Shown in pieces: positions 15,884-25,450 of a DNA stretch of 64,000 nt. Numbering within the stretch: the first letter of the stretch is position 1; every line of letters starts with the position of its first letter. The notes under the pieces were generated by a model that was not told the DNA's origin, ran no database searches, and saw only the letters and a program-made list of their open reading frames with translations. A program made the position numbers and the translations under genes. The stretch comes from Desulfocicer vacuolatum DSM 3385 (GTDB lineage: Bacteria > Desulfobacterota > Desulfobacteria > Desulfobacterales > Desulfobacteraceae), in NCBI RefSeq assembly GCF_900176365.1, contig NZ_FWXY01000021.1, forward strand, positions 1 through 64,000, read 5' to 3'.

Positions 15884-16005
15884 GTCATAAGTTCTCATAA
15901 GTTGTTGAAATCATTATCACCATGAAAATGAATCATTAAAATTCAAGTTTAATGATTTCAGTCGGTTAGCCTATATCTGAACAAGGCGTGCAGAGAACTT
16001 ATGAC
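15884..16005. repeat. Palindromic intergenic repeat (family C, copy 2)
   Basis: Arms GTCATAAGTTCTC (15884-15896) and GAGAACTTATGAC (15993-16005) are perfect complements. CGTCAGTCATAAGTTCTC recurs near 45309. It lies directly after the glutamine synthetase stop and could end that transcript. Confidence 0.6.
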
Positions 16006-16018
16006 TGACGAGATACAA

Positions 16019-17377
16019 TCAGACGTCTCTGTATTTATTATGTTCCCGTTGTGTAACGTGAACCCTGTCCTCCTCCCATTCCTTGAGCTTGAGCGTCATC
16101 ATGTTTTTGTAAATCGCTTCTCCCATGGTCTCTTTTAAAAAGCTGCTGTCTTCGGCCTCCACAAGGGCTTCATAAAAACTTCTGGGCAAAAAGTCATCAT
16201 CCCAGACCTTCAACCCGTGCTCCTTATTGTAGGAACTTCCTTTGTCAGCCATGCCGCAATCGAGCTTTTCCCTCATGCCGGCAAGCCCCATTGAAATTAA
16301 TACCGCCATCTGAAGATAAACATTGCCGGCAGGGTCAGGATTTCTAAGCTCAATTCGGGTACTTTCTGGTGACAGGGTGTAGGGAACCCGAACCATGGAA
16401 CTCCGATTCCGAAGGCCCCAGCCCCTGACAACCGGTGCCTCTTTTCCCATGACATAGGCTTTATAGGAGTTTACCGTGGAGGCCATGATAATGGATGTTT
16501 CCCGGGCATATTTTAAAATACCACCGATAAAGTACCGGGCAAGATCGCTTAACTGATGTTCTGAAGTGGCATCATAAAAAAGATTATTACCTTCAAAGTC
16601 CTGCATGGACAGATGAATATGAAAGGCATTGCGATTATAATTCTCAAAGGGTTTGGGCATAAAACTGGCGGTAAAACCGTTTTTTTCGGCGACCTGTTTT
16701 GCCACATATGAAAATAGCAAGGTACGGTCCGCCGCTGACAGGGCATCCGTGCACTCTAAATTAATCTCGTGCTGCGAAGGGGTGACTTCATGGTGGGTCT
16801 TTTCATACTGGATGCCGCACCCGGCCAATACATTGACAATGTCCTGGCGAACGGATTCACCTTTGTCCGTGGGGGAGGAAACAAAATAACCGATATCGTC
16901 AGAATGCTCCAAAACACACATTTCAGGGTCTGTGCCTGCTGCCGCCGATTCCCCGTTAAACAGGAAAAATTCATGCTCGGGTCCCACAGTAAATCGAACC
17001 TGAAATTCTTTTTCAGCCTTTTTTAGAACCTTTTTCAGCAGATGACGCGGATCTGTTCCAGACGGATTACCCTTTTCGTCGTAAATGTCTCCAATAAGAA
17101 ATCCCACTGTTTTGTCTCCGAAATCAATTTCATTGTAGGTAGACAAGCTCGGAACCAGAAGGCGATCGCTGTTTTCCACAGAGGTATAACCGGCAATGGA
17201 ACTGCCGTCAAACCCGACACCGGTTTTACTCATTTTATCGACCATAAGCGGATTGACAAATAAATTCATGAGTCTTCCGTTGATATCCGTAAAAAATATT
17301 TTTGTAAAATCCACTGCACCCATTGGGTCGTTCTCGTTTTCTTCCTCCACTCTTTCTCTCTCCTTTTGTTGTTTCAT
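16019..17377 (-). CDS. glnA: Glutamine synthetase (type I-like)
   Basis: A 452-residue protein. The start at 17377 (MKQQKERERVEEE) is chosen because a normal GS N-terminus precedes VDFTKIFFTDINGR. The active-site landmarks are present: GFDGSSI, VGPEHEFFLF (metal glutamates), HHEVTPSQHEINL, FHIHLS, the VRGWGLRNRSSMVRVP arginine region and ESTRIELRNPDPAGN. The C-terminus lacks the NLYDLP-type tyrosine loop that is adenylylated in enterobacterial GlnA. It ligates ammonia to glutamate using ATP. Its place just after two NAGGN genes suggests it supplies glutamine for that dipeptide. With the downstream aminomutase, beta-glutamate could be another substrate (speculative). Confidence 0.9.
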   Translation of the reverse strand: MKQQKERERVEEENENDPMGAVDFTKIFFTDINGRLMNLFVNPLMVDKMSKTGVGFDGSSIAGYTSVENSDRLLVPSLSTYNEIDFGDKTVGFLIGDIYDEKGNPSGTDPRHLLKKVLKKAEKEFQVRFTVGPEHEFFLFNGESAAAGTDPEMCVLEHSDDIGYFVSSPTDKGESVRQDIVNVLAGCGIQYEKTHHEVTPSQHEINLECTDALSAADRTLLFSYVAKQVAEKNGFTASFMPKPFENYNRNAFHIHLSMQDFEGNNLFYDATSEHQLSDLARYFIGGILKYARETSIIMASTVNSYKAYVMGKEAPVVRGWGLRNRSSMVRVPYTLSPESTRIELRNPDPAGNVYLQMAVLISMGLAGMREKLDCGMADKGSSYNKEHGLKVWDDDFLPRSFYEALVEAEDSSFLKETMGEAIYKNMMTLKLKEWEEDRVHVTQREHNKYRDV

Positions 17378-17477
17378 TCTGCAAATGCCATAATAGAACA
17401 GGGTAAATATCCTGCAGGGCTTGGAATTTGAAGCAGTGACACCAACTGATTCAGCAAATAACATTTATCGATTTTAA

Positions 17478-19220
17478 TCATTTGGGCTGCCTTAACGTTT
17501 CAGGAAACAGCAGATCAATAAAACGCTCAGCTGTTGGTTGGGGTTCATGATTGGCCAACCCCGGTCTTTCATTGGCTTCGATAAACGCATATGCATTAAG
17601 GCGTATGTCCGGGACAATAAAATCAAGGCCGGTAACGGGGATATTCAAAGTTTCACTGATTATTACCGATGCTTCTTTGAGCGCATCTGAAAGTTCATCA
17701 GTAACGTCGTGAATTGTTCCTCCTGTATGGAGATTGGCTGTTTTCCTTACAACAATTGTTTCGTTTTTTTCAAGAGTTGAATCGTAATCATACCCTTCTT
17801 TTTTCAGACACCTCAGTGTTTCATCATCATCGGGTATTTTGCTTTCACCGTCTGTGGCGGCCATTCTTCTTCGATTATGTTTCTCAATCAAATCTGAGAT
17901 GGTGTATGTGCCCGTGCCTGTGATGGCCGGAGGTTTTCTGACAGCCGCTGCAACAACTTTGTGATCAATGACAATGACGCGCAGATCCTCACCCTGAATG
18001 TACTCTTCTATCAGTACGTCAGAGCAAATATTTTCAGCCTTTTTAACCGCTTCCTTTAATTCATCTGGATCTGAAATATCCACACTGATCCCTGCTCCCT
18101 GCTCCCCTCTGGCCGGTTTCACCACAACCCGTTGTACCTTTCTTAAAAACGCAAGATCTGTTTCATGATCAACGTGCTTTATCTGCGCCGGTACAGTCAC
18201 GCCAACTTTCTGGACCAGTTTCCGGGTCAATCTTTTGTCATCACATTGTGTCATGGCAACAGCAGAAGTCATTTCAGACAAGGATTCTCTGCATGTGATG
18301 GAACGGCTTCCCATGCTGAGGCGGAACAGACCATAATCGGCATCAACAATATTAGTGACAATCCCCCGCCGCTTGGCTTCATCCACAATCAGTTTTGCAT
18401 AGGGATTCAGCTGTTTTAAGGTTTTATCTGGTGTAATATACAAGGATTCATTGATCGTATTTTTTCGTTTGATGCAAAAGACAGGGATTCGCTGAAAACC
18501 CAGTTTTTCATATAAAAGAATCGCATGGGTATTATTGTGCATGACACTGACATCCATGAAAGCGCGCCCCTTTGTAAAATAATGCGCTGCCAGCTGTCTG
18601 ACCAGGCTGATGCCGACACCGGGAATACCGGCCTGGGGGTCAACCGCAAGGGACCATAAGCTGGATCCGTTTTCAGGGTCATTAAACGCTTCCACATGAT
18701 CTATACCGGTAACGATGCCAATCACACCATCGTCGTGCTTTCTCTTTGCAATAAAATAGGTTCTAAGTTTGTTTGCATGTTTTTCCAGAAGAAAACCAGG
18801 GTCTGCACCTTTCATATGACATTTTGCATAAATATCATTGACCTGCCGGGCCTCTCCTTCCCTTGAAAGTCGATTTATTGAAAAAGCAGGATTCTTTTTT
18901 GAGTTGTCATTTCTATAATCATAATGCCACAACCGATAGGTATGAGATGGATCAAGAAACAATTTATCGTGTGCCATGGATACAATAACATGCGGATCAA
19001 TAACATACATGGCAATGTCCCGGCTGTCAGCTCCTTGAAAACACATGGTCTCTACTATTTGATCATTAGATGTGAATGTATGGGCAAATACCAATCTTCC
19101 CCAACCCATTTCAGAAAATGAATTGGGTGTCATTTTCTTGGTGGTTGGGTTTTCTATTTTTTCCCAATTTCTCAACGATTGACCATAATTTTTATCAATT
19201 CTGTATTTTGCTCTTTCCAT
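17478..19220 (-). CDS. ngg: N-acetylglutaminylglutamine synthetase (GNAT plus ATP-grasp)
   Basis: A 580-residue two-domain enzyme. The N-terminal half (about 100-240) is a GNAT acetyltransferase with the acetyl-CoA loop GVGISLVRQLAAHYF and YEKLGFQRIPV. The C-terminal half is a RimK/cyanophycin-type ATP-grasp (VVVKPARGEQGAGISVDI, then EEYIQGEDLRVIV, and FIEANERPGLANHEP). This fusion is characteristic of the enzyme that acetylates and joins glutamine units in the osmolyte N-acetylglutaminylglutamine amide. It follows the amidotransferase gene by 212 bases and precedes glutamine synthetase. A strong GGGGGGG ribosome-binding run precedes the ATG. Regulation by salt is expected but not visible. 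Confidence 0.88.
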   Translation of the reverse strand: MERAKYRIDKNYGQSLRNWEKIENPTTKKMTPNSFSEMGWGRLVFAHTFTSNDQIVETMCFQGADSRDIAMYVIDPHVIVSMAHDKLFLDPSHTYRLWHYDYRNDNSKKNPAFSINRLSREGEARQVNDIYAKCHMKGADPGFLLEKHANKLRTYFIAKRKHDDGVIGIVTGIDHVEAFNDPENGSSLWSLAVDPQAGIPGVGISLVRQLAAHYFTKGRAFMDVSVMHNNTHAILLYEKLGFQRIPVFCIKRKNTINESLYITPDKTLKQLNPYAKLIVDEAKRRGIVTNIVDADYGLFRLSMGSRSITCRESLSEMTSAVAMTQCDDKRLTRKLVQKVGVTVPAQIKHVDHETDLAFLRKVQRVVVKPARGEQGAGISVDISDPDELKEAVKKAENICSDVLIEEYIQGEDLRVIVIDHKVVAAAVRKPPAITGTGTYTISDLIEKHNRRRMAATDGESKIPDDDETLRCLKKEGYDYDSTLEKNETIVVRKTANLHTGGTIHDVTDELSDALKEASVIISETLNIPVTGLDFIVPDIRLNAYAFIEANERPGLANHEPQPTAERFIDLLFPETLRQPK

Positions 19221-19432
19221 GGGTTGCCCCCCCTTTATATGAAAAAACCGTGTAAACCGGCATCCTTCATTCCTGCTTTACACTTTTCAGACAGAGATAC
19301 CCATTCCCCGGGAAAAGTTGACCAAAAAGTGTAAACTACTTTTGAAGTTGTATGAAAAATGGTTGTGAACCACAGGGTTTTCAACTTTTGTTGTGGTTGG
19401 ATCAAGGACAGAATACGGACCGCCCGTGGCGG

Positions 19433-21205
19433 CTATATTCCATTTTTCTGCATCCAGAACTCCAACAGGGCCACCTGCCACAATTTAGATCCTCTCAGGG
19501 GAGTTATATGTGCTTCAGGAGATTCGAGCAAAACATCCATGTATTCATTGCGGATAATTCCCCTGGACCGGCACGCTTCACTTTTTAAAATCTTCGTTAC
19601 GGTATCAAGGTATTTGCCCTGTATATATTTTAGGGCGGGCACGGGAAAATACCCTTTGGGTCTGTCGATCACCTCACTGGGAATCAGCTCTCGTGCGGCT
19701 TCTTTTAAAATATATTTGCCACCATTGCCAACTTTGTATTCAGCTGGCATTTTAGCGGCCAATTCAACCAGTTCATGATCCAGAAAAGGAACACGAGCCT
19801 CAAGACTCCAGGCCATGGTCATACTGTCCACTCTTTTCACAGGATCATCCACCAGCATAACTGTGGAATCAATCCTCAATGCCTTATCAATGGGAATACC
19901 GGCGCCTGGCATTGAAAACTGTTTTTCAATGAATTCTGTTGTAAAATCAAGCCCCTGGAATTTTTCATGGACAATATTCTGAAATTCATCATTGCTTCTG
20001 TCGCAAAAAAGATTTCGGTAATCCTGAACAGCATCCTTGCTTTCCAGCATGGGCGGATACCAGTGATAACCGCCAAAAATTTCATCTGCCCCCTGGCCGC
20101 TTTGAACCACCTTGACATGTTTGGCCACCTCCTGACTCAACAAATAAAAACCAATGCAGTCATGGGAAACCATGGGTTCATTCATGGCTTTTACACAGGC
20201 ATCCATTGACGGCAACACCTGATCTGAATCCACTGTGATTTTATGGTGGTCTGTGCCAAAGTGCCGGGCAATAATGTCCGAATATTGAAACTCATCACCC
20301 TTTTCACCGCCCACACTTTCAAAGCCGATGGAAAAGGTTTTTAAATCCTTTTGACCTGCTTGGGCAAGCAGGCCGACAATCAGGCTTGAATCCAAGCCCC
20401 CAGATAAAAGCACACCAACCGGGACATCTGCCACCAGACGTCGTTTCACTGCGTTTTTCAATGTAAAAGAAAGATATCTTTTCCAATCATTAAAATTGTA
20501 TTTTTCTTCTTCGGCATCGCGGTCAAAATTCAGATTCCAGTAAGCACGCTGAATCATGGTGCCATCTTTTTTGACTGTCATCACCGTTGCCGGTGGAAGT
20601 TTTTTTATCCCCTCAATGATGGTGTGCGGTGCTGGCACAACAGCATGGAGTGACATGTAATAGTGAAGTGCTTCTGTTGAGATATCTGATTTGATTCTTC
20701 CGGTTTTCAGAAGTGCAGGAAGGGAAGATGCAAAAATTAAACTGTTTTCGCTTTTATAAAAATATAACGGTTTGATACCCAAGCGGTCCCTGGCCATGAA
20801 GACGCTATTATTGTTTTGATCATAAAGGGCAAATGAGAACATTCCGTTGAATTTTTCAACACAGTTTTCACCCCAGGCATGATAGGCTTTAAGGATCACC
20901 TCGGTGTCCCCTTTTGAATAGAAAGCATATCCCATCTGCTTTAAATCTGCGCGAAGTTCCTTGTAATTGTATATTGCACCGTTAAAAACAAGGGTCATGC
21001 CTAAACTGGGATCAATAAAGGGCTGATTGGACGCATTACTTAAATCTATTATTTTTAGACGGCGATGGCCAAATGAAGTCCAGATACCATGGTAAATATC
21101 TTCATGATCAGGTCCCCGGTCACCCATTGCCTTGTTCATAATTTTTACGGATTGTTCGTTTGCAAGGTGGTTGTCAAAAAAAAGCTCACCACAAATACCA
21201 CACAT
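19433..21205 (-). CDS. asnO: N-acetylglutaminylglutamine amidotransferase (asparagine synthase-like)
   Basis: A 590-residue protein. After the start, MCGICGELFF provides the N-terminal nucleophile Cys2 of class II glutamine amidotransferases. The synthetase half contains the ATP pyrophosphatase loop LLSGGLDSSLIVGL and the GQGADEIFGGYHWY segment. The length and pairing with the adjacent GNAT/ATP-grasp gene mark it as the NAGGN amidotransferase, which amidates the dipeptide's C-terminus, rather than housekeeping AsnB. The third gene often found with the pair, an M42 peptidase, is absent here. It is first in the minus-strand osmolyte cluster. Confidence 0.88.
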   Translation of the reverse strand: MCGICGELFFDNHLANEQSVKIMNKAMGDRGPDHEDIYHGIWTSFGHRRLKIIDLSNASNQPFIDPSLGMTLVFNGAIYNYKELRADLKQMGYAFYSKGDTEVILKAYHAWGENCVEKFNGMFSFALYDQNNNSVFMARDRLGIKPLYFYKSENSLIFASSLPALLKTGRIKSDISTEALHYYMSLHAVVPAPHTIIEGIKKLPPATVMTVKKDGTMIQRAYWNLNFDRDAEEEKYNFNDWKRYLSFTLKNAVKRRLVADVPVGVLLSGGLDSSLIVGLLAQAGQKDLKTFSIGFESVGGEKGDEFQYSDIIARHFGTDHHKITVDSDQVLPSMDACVKAMNEPMVSHDCIGFYLLSQEVAKHVKVVQSGQGADEIFGGYHWYPPMLESKDAVQDYRNLFCDRSNDEFQNIVHEKFQGLDFTTEFIEKQFSMPGAGIPIDKALRIDSTVMLVDDPVKRVDSMTMAWSLEARVPFLDHELVELAAKMPAEYKVGNGGKYILKEAARELIPSEVIDRPKGYFPVPALKYIQGKYLDTVTKILKSEACRSRGIIRNEYMDVLLESPEAHITPLRGSKLWQVALLEFWMQKNGI

Positions 21206-21878
21206 ATAATCTCCAGTAATTTACGATTGATTTCATAAATATCAATTCATTTTCTTGTTTGTCTTGATCCCTCAGATGATTCAATGTTTTTGGAAATATT
21301 CTATAGTGTTCTATGTTTTTTGTCAACCAATCCCCTCTAATACAATGCAATATTTTGTAATAAAATAGCTTTTGAGTGTAAATATATTCACAAATAAAGC
21401 ATAGTTGTCTATGTCTTTTTTGCGCGGGCAGTTTAGGCGGTTTAGGATAGGGCTTAGAACGGGAGATGAGCAAAAAAAGTGCACAGTAGTTGTGAAGGAT
21501 GCCTGATTTGCCAAATTTTTGCTATTAACATTAATGGGGTTGATCATAAGCTGGGCCACTATACGTGAAATAAAATTCTATTGACTTCAACGTGCTGTAA
21601 TTACAGCTATTAATTTTTAACTCTGAAATTTTATTACAAAATGGCCCACGTTATGACCAAACCCACATTAATCAAATTAGAGCATTACCCTGTTATTTTT
21701 TCGACAAATAAGCAGGGTAATGTTTTTCGGTGCTGCGTAAGGGACTCAAAAACTTTCAATTTACCGTTGATATGTTTTAGCGTTAAATATTTGGGGTTTT
21801 CAGCCCTATTTGAGGTAATTTGATTTGTGCTGATTCCCTGAATACAAAAATATACGCAAAAACAGAGGCAAACCAGGA
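21206..21878. other. Non-coding region upstream of the NAGGN cluster
   Basis: About 670 bases without a supported gene. The part next to 21206 should contain the osmolyte cluster promoter, but I see no clear sigma-54 or sigma-70 boxes. A 60-codon plus frame at 21641 has no recognisable features and is not called. Confidence 0.35.
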
Positions 21879-23483
21879 TCAGGATTTAAACCACCAGCGT
21901 TCAATGACTCTGTGTGCGTCGCTTTCCCATAGCCCGGATACGGTTCCGTGGCCAATTTTTTCGTTGGATGCTTCCACGTAATCTTTGAAAAAAGGAACTA
22001 TTGTTCCACCCTCATCGCGAATAATCATCTGGCACTCTCTGTACATTTCTTTTCTTTTGGCATCGTCCAGTTCGGAACGGGCCGCAAGGACCAGTTCATC
22101 CAGCCGCTTATTCTGCAACCGGGTTTCATTCCATTTGGCTTTTCCGGAATAGGCCACGGAAAATGCCATGTCCGCTGTGGGGCGGGCACCCCAATAACCG
22201 TGGCAAAACGCTTTGTTCAGCCACACATTGCTCCAATAACCGTCTTCAGGCTCTTTGACCATATTTATTTTTATACCGGCTTTGGCGGCGCTTTGCTGAT
22301 ACAGGGTGGAAATGTCCATGAAACCACCATGTTCTGAAGTGTGCAGGTCAAAGGTGTGTTGGGAAAGACCGGCTTTTTTCAGATGAAATTTGGCCTTGTC
22401 CGGGTCATATTGGCGCTGGGGAAGATCGTTGGCATAAAATCGATTGCCCGGATGGATGGGTTGGTCGTTTCCAACACTGCCGTATCCCCTCAGGAATTTT
22501 TTCACCAGCTCTTCCCGGTCAATGGCGTATTTTAATGCAAGCCGGACATCATTGTTGTCATAGGGGGGGGTGTCTGTGAGCATGGCCAGGGTATAATGGT
22601 ACCCTCCGTTCACCTGGATGATATTGATGTTTTTGGCCCGTTGAAACAGATGGATGGTTTTAAGTTCCACCCGGTTCATGTAATCCACCTGCCCGGTTCT
22701 CAGGGCATTGGTCCGGGCGTTGGTATCTGCGATGCTCAAAACTTCAGCTGACTCAAAATGTGCCCGATCTGACTTATAATAGTTGGGATTTCGTCTTACA
22801 ATGCTTTTAACGCCGGGCTCCCATGCTTCCAGAATATATCCGCCGGTGCCGATTCCTTTTTCCCATTGCTCGCCTTGGGTTCCTGCCGGTACAATCGTCA
22901 GGTGGTAATCGTTAAGAATATAGGGAAAATCAGCGTTACCGGTTTTGAGGGTGAAAACAACCTTGTCCTTGCCGTCTTTTTTGATATCCTCAATTTGATT
23001 GATCAATCCTTTTGCACCGGATTTGGAATCTTTGCCCATGTGGTGACGGATGGAAAAAATTACATCTTCGCTGTCCATGGTTTTGCCGTTATGGAATTCC
23101 ACCCCTTTCCTCAGATTAAAATGCCAGGTTGCCGCATCTTTGGAGGCGTCCCAGGACTCGGCAAGTTCAGGAACGGCATTGCCTTTATGGTCCACCTCCA
23201 CCAGGTTGTTTCTCAAGGCATAATTGGTGCAGTCGGCCACCTGATCAGCGATAAGCGCTGTATCCAGAGAATCCGTGGTATGTCCACCGGCCATTCCCAT
23301 TTTAAAATGTCCGCCTTTTTGAGGTCCCTGGGCGGCAAAAGCGCTGGATGGGACAAGGGCCGGGGACAGAGCCGCGCTGAGGCCCAGGGCCGATGCCCCG
23401 GCAATAAACTGGCGACGTGTGATTTTTTTTGATTCATCGTGTCCATCCAAATTACGAATTTCGCTTGCTTTTTGATCCGTCAT
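21879..23483 (-). CDS. ABC transporter substrate-binding protein, peptide/nickel family 5, Tat-exported
   Basis: A 534-residue protein. The N-terminus has a twin-arginine signal, TRRQFIAGASALGL, and a probable cut after SSAFA near residue 50. The body is a family 5 solute-binding protein (DppA/OppA-like): HFNLRKGVEFHNGKTMDSED is its canonical segment, with DNNDVRLALKYAIDREELV and PYILNDYHLTIVPAGT further on. It captures peptides, opines, nickel complexes or similar ligands for the adjacent permeases. It is last in the operon, separated from the ATPase gene by repeat element B1. The ligand is unknown. Confidence 0.9.
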   Translation of the reverse strand: MTDQKASEIRNLDGHDESKKITRRQFIAGASALGLSAALSPALVPSSAFAAQGPQKGGHFKMGMAGGHTTDSLDTALIADQVADCTNYALRNNLVEVDHKGNAVPELAESWDASKDAATWHFNLRKGVEFHNGKTMDSEDVIFSIRHHMGKDSKSGAKGLINQIEDIKKDGKDKVVFTLKTGNADFPYILNDYHLTIVPAGTQGEQWEKGIGTGGYILEAWEPGVKSIVRRNPNYYKSDRAHFESAEVLSIADTNARTNALRTGQVDYMNRVELKTIHLFQRAKNINIIQVNGGYHYTLAMLTDTPPYDNNDVRLALKYAIDREELVKKFLRGYGSVGNDQPIHPGNRFYANDLPQRQYDPDKAKFHLKKAGLSQHTFDLHTSEHGGFMDISTLYQQSAAKAGIKINMVKEPEDGYWSNVWLNKAFCHGYWGARPTADMAFSVAYSGKAKWNETRLQNKRLDELVLAARSELDDAKRKEMYRECQMIIRDEGGTIVPFFKDYVEASNEKIGHGTVSGLWESDAHRVIERWWFKS

Positions 23484-23513
23484 GGTGTTTCTCCTTAAAG
23501 GGTTATTGTTTTA

Positions 23514-23711
23514 CTCAACTTTCGGTGTTCGCATTTCGTGGTGGGGTCAGGCTTTCGTTATTGACATTATCGAGGCTTTTTTCGTTGGCAAAGGTCTTGG
23601 TCGATAACATCAATAACAAAAGCCTGACCCCGTCGGCATGACCCCGTCGGCACACTGACCCCGTCGGTACATTTAAAAATGCCGGCTTTGAAATGAAGCC
23701 CGAAAGTTGAG
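23514..23711. repeat. MITE-like element, family B copy 1
   Basis: A 198-bp unit with 11-bp perfect terminal inverted repeats, CTCAACTTTCG (23514-23524) and CGAAAGTTGAG (23701-23711). It has inner complementary blocks GGGGTCAGGCTTT/AAAGCCTGACCCC. A second copy with the same order of blocks lies at 34544-34726. Copy 1 has one extra 15-bp GACCCCGTCGGCA-type unit. It sits inside the ABC transporter operon, between the ATPase and binding-protein genes. Confidence 0.8.
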
Positions 23712-23724
23712 TGTTTTATTTCTT

Positions 23725-25341
23725 TTAAAGATAAGTTGAGGCCCGTTCTTCTAACAGGGTATCCAGCCAGTCCGGGTCCATCTTGGGAACCGAGGCCAGA
23801 AGTTTGTCTGTGTAGGTGTGGTGGGGCGGACTCAGCACCTTTTTCTTTTCCCCCTGTTCAACGATTTTGCCCTGGAGCATGATCACAATTTTGTCGGCAA
23901 TGGCTTTCACCGTTGCCAGATCATGGGTGATGAAAAGATAAGAGACATCTGTTTTGTTTTGCAGATCCTGGAGAAGGTTTAAAATGCCTTCGGCCACCAG
24001 CTGGTCCAGGGCAGAAGTCACCTCATCACAGATGATCAGCTCGGGCTCGGCTGCCAGGGCCCTGGCAATACAGATCCGTTGTTTTTCGCCGCCGGACAGC
24101 TCTGTGGTGAGGCGATCAATGTAAGCATCCGGATTGAGCTCTATCTTTTCAAGAAGCTCCCGGATTCGCAGTTCAGCAGCTTTGCCTTTCAAACCGAAAT
24201 AAAATTTCAAGGGCCGACCAATGACCTTTCTCACAGTATGTCTGGGGTTCAGGGCCGTATCCGGCATCTGGTAAATCATCTGAAGACGCCGCAGGTCATC
24301 TTTTTTTCGTTGTTTTAATGTTGTGGAAAGGGATTGACCAAGAAAGGAAATATCCCCGGTGGTTCGAGGGAGCAACCCTGTGATCACCCGGGCCAGGGTG
24401 CTTTTGCCTGAACCTGATTCCCCCACCAGGGCCACGGTTTGTCCCCGCTGAACCTTAAGATCAATATCTTCAATGACATTGTCATGCCCTGTATATGTGG
24501 CTGCCACATTATTAATGTTTAAAATCACATCGGAAGACGGGTCTATTTCATGGTTATCCATTGATTTTCTGACATTGAGCAGATCCCTGGTATATTTTTC
24601 CTTGGGATTTTTGATCAGCCGGCGGGTTTCACCCTCTTCCACCATTTTGCCGTTGCGAAGGACCATGATCCGGTGGGCCACCTGGGCCACCACCGCCAGA
24701 TCATGGGTGATGTAAAGGGCGGCCTTGTTCATTTTTTCCGTGATTTCCTTTACTGCAGCCAGAACTTCAATCTGGGTGGTCACATCCAGGGCCGTGGTGG
24801 GTTCGTCAAACACGATAATATCCGGTTCACAGGACATGGCCATGGCCACCATGGCCCGCTGAAGCTGTCCCCCGGACAGTTCATGGGGGAATCTGTATCC
24901 GATTTTCTCCGGCGTGGGCAGAAACAGGCGGCGGTAGAGTTCCACTGCTTCCTCTTCTGCTTCTTTGTAGCTTTTAAGGCCGTGGTGAACCGGGGCCTCG
25001 GCATACTGGCGGATCACCCGGTGGGAAGGGTTAAAGGAGGCGGCCGCACTCTGGGCCACGTAGGCCACTTTGGAGCCCCGGATCAAGCGAAGATCTTCGT
25101 CGGATGCACCAAACAGCTCTGTTCCTTCCAGATCAATGGAACCCGATGCCAGACGGCAGCCCTGTCTGGTGTATCCCATGGCTGCCAGACCAATGGTGGA
25201 TTTACCGGCACCGGACTCGCCGATAAGGCCCAGAACTTCCCCTCTTTTAAGTTCCAGACTTACGTTTTTGACAATGGGTTGCCATTGGTTTTCATAAAAG
25301 CCTTCAATATGTAAGTTTCTGATTTTTAATAAGTTACTCAT
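23725..25341 (-). CDS. Dual ATP-binding subunit of peptide/nickel ABC importer
   Basis: A 538-residue protein with two complete ABC domains, as in DppD-DppF fusions. Domain 1 has Walker A GESGAGKST (about residue 41), signature LSGGQLQRA and Walker B IIVFDEPTTALD. Domain 2 has Walker A GESGSGKST (about 315), signature LSGGEKQRI and Walker B LIICDEVTSALD. Each has its switch histidine (ITHDLA twice). It powers import through the two permeases encoded just upstream. A long hairpin lies between it and the second permease gene. Confidence 0.93.
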   Translation of the reverse strand: MSNLLKIRNLHIEGFYENQWQPIVKNVSLELKRGEVLGLIGESGAGKSTIGLAAMGYTRQGCRLASGSIDLEGTELFGASDEDLRLIRGSKVAYVAQSAAASFNPSHRVIRQYAEAPVHHGLKSYKEAEEEAVELYRRLFLPTPEKIGYRFPHELSGGQLQRAMVAMAMSCEPDIIVFDEPTTALDVTTQIEVLAAVKEITEKMNKAALYITHDLAVVAQVAHRIMVLRNGKMVEEGETRRLIKNPKEKYTRDLLNVRKSMDNHEIDPSSDVILNINNVAATYTGHDNVIEDIDLKVQRGQTVALVGESGSGKSTLARVITGLLPRTTGDISFLGQSLSTTLKQRKKDDLRRLQMIYQMPDTALNPRHTVRKVIGRPLKFYFGLKGKAAELRIRELLEKIELNPDAYIDRLTTELSGGEKQRICIARALAAEPELIICDEVTSALDQLVAEGILNLLQDLQNKTDVSYLFITHDLATVKAIADKIVIMLQGKIVEQGEKKKVLSPPHHTYTDKLLASVPKMDPDWLDTLLEERASTYL

Positions 25342-25358
25342 TTTTTACTCCTTTTTTA

Positions 25359-25445
25359 GTAAATATTCGGTTTGCTCATGTAAATGTTTGGAAAGTGCCC
25401 CATATTCGCCTGTTTGGGGCTGCGTAGCATGGACCGAATATTTAC
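25359..25445. promoter_or_regulatory. Intra-operon hairpin
   Basis: Arms GTAAATATTCGG (25359-25370) and CCGAATATTTAC (25434-25445) are perfect complements, with an inner GCCCCA/TGGGGC stem. It fills almost the whole gap between the permease and ATPase genes. It may stabilise or partly terminate the transcript. Confidence 0.55.
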
Positions 25446-25450
25446 CTTTT

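Noticed and set aside
21641-21823. 60-codon plus frame in the gap before the NAGGN cluster
   Set aside because: It has no ribosome-binding site, domain or neighbour logic.
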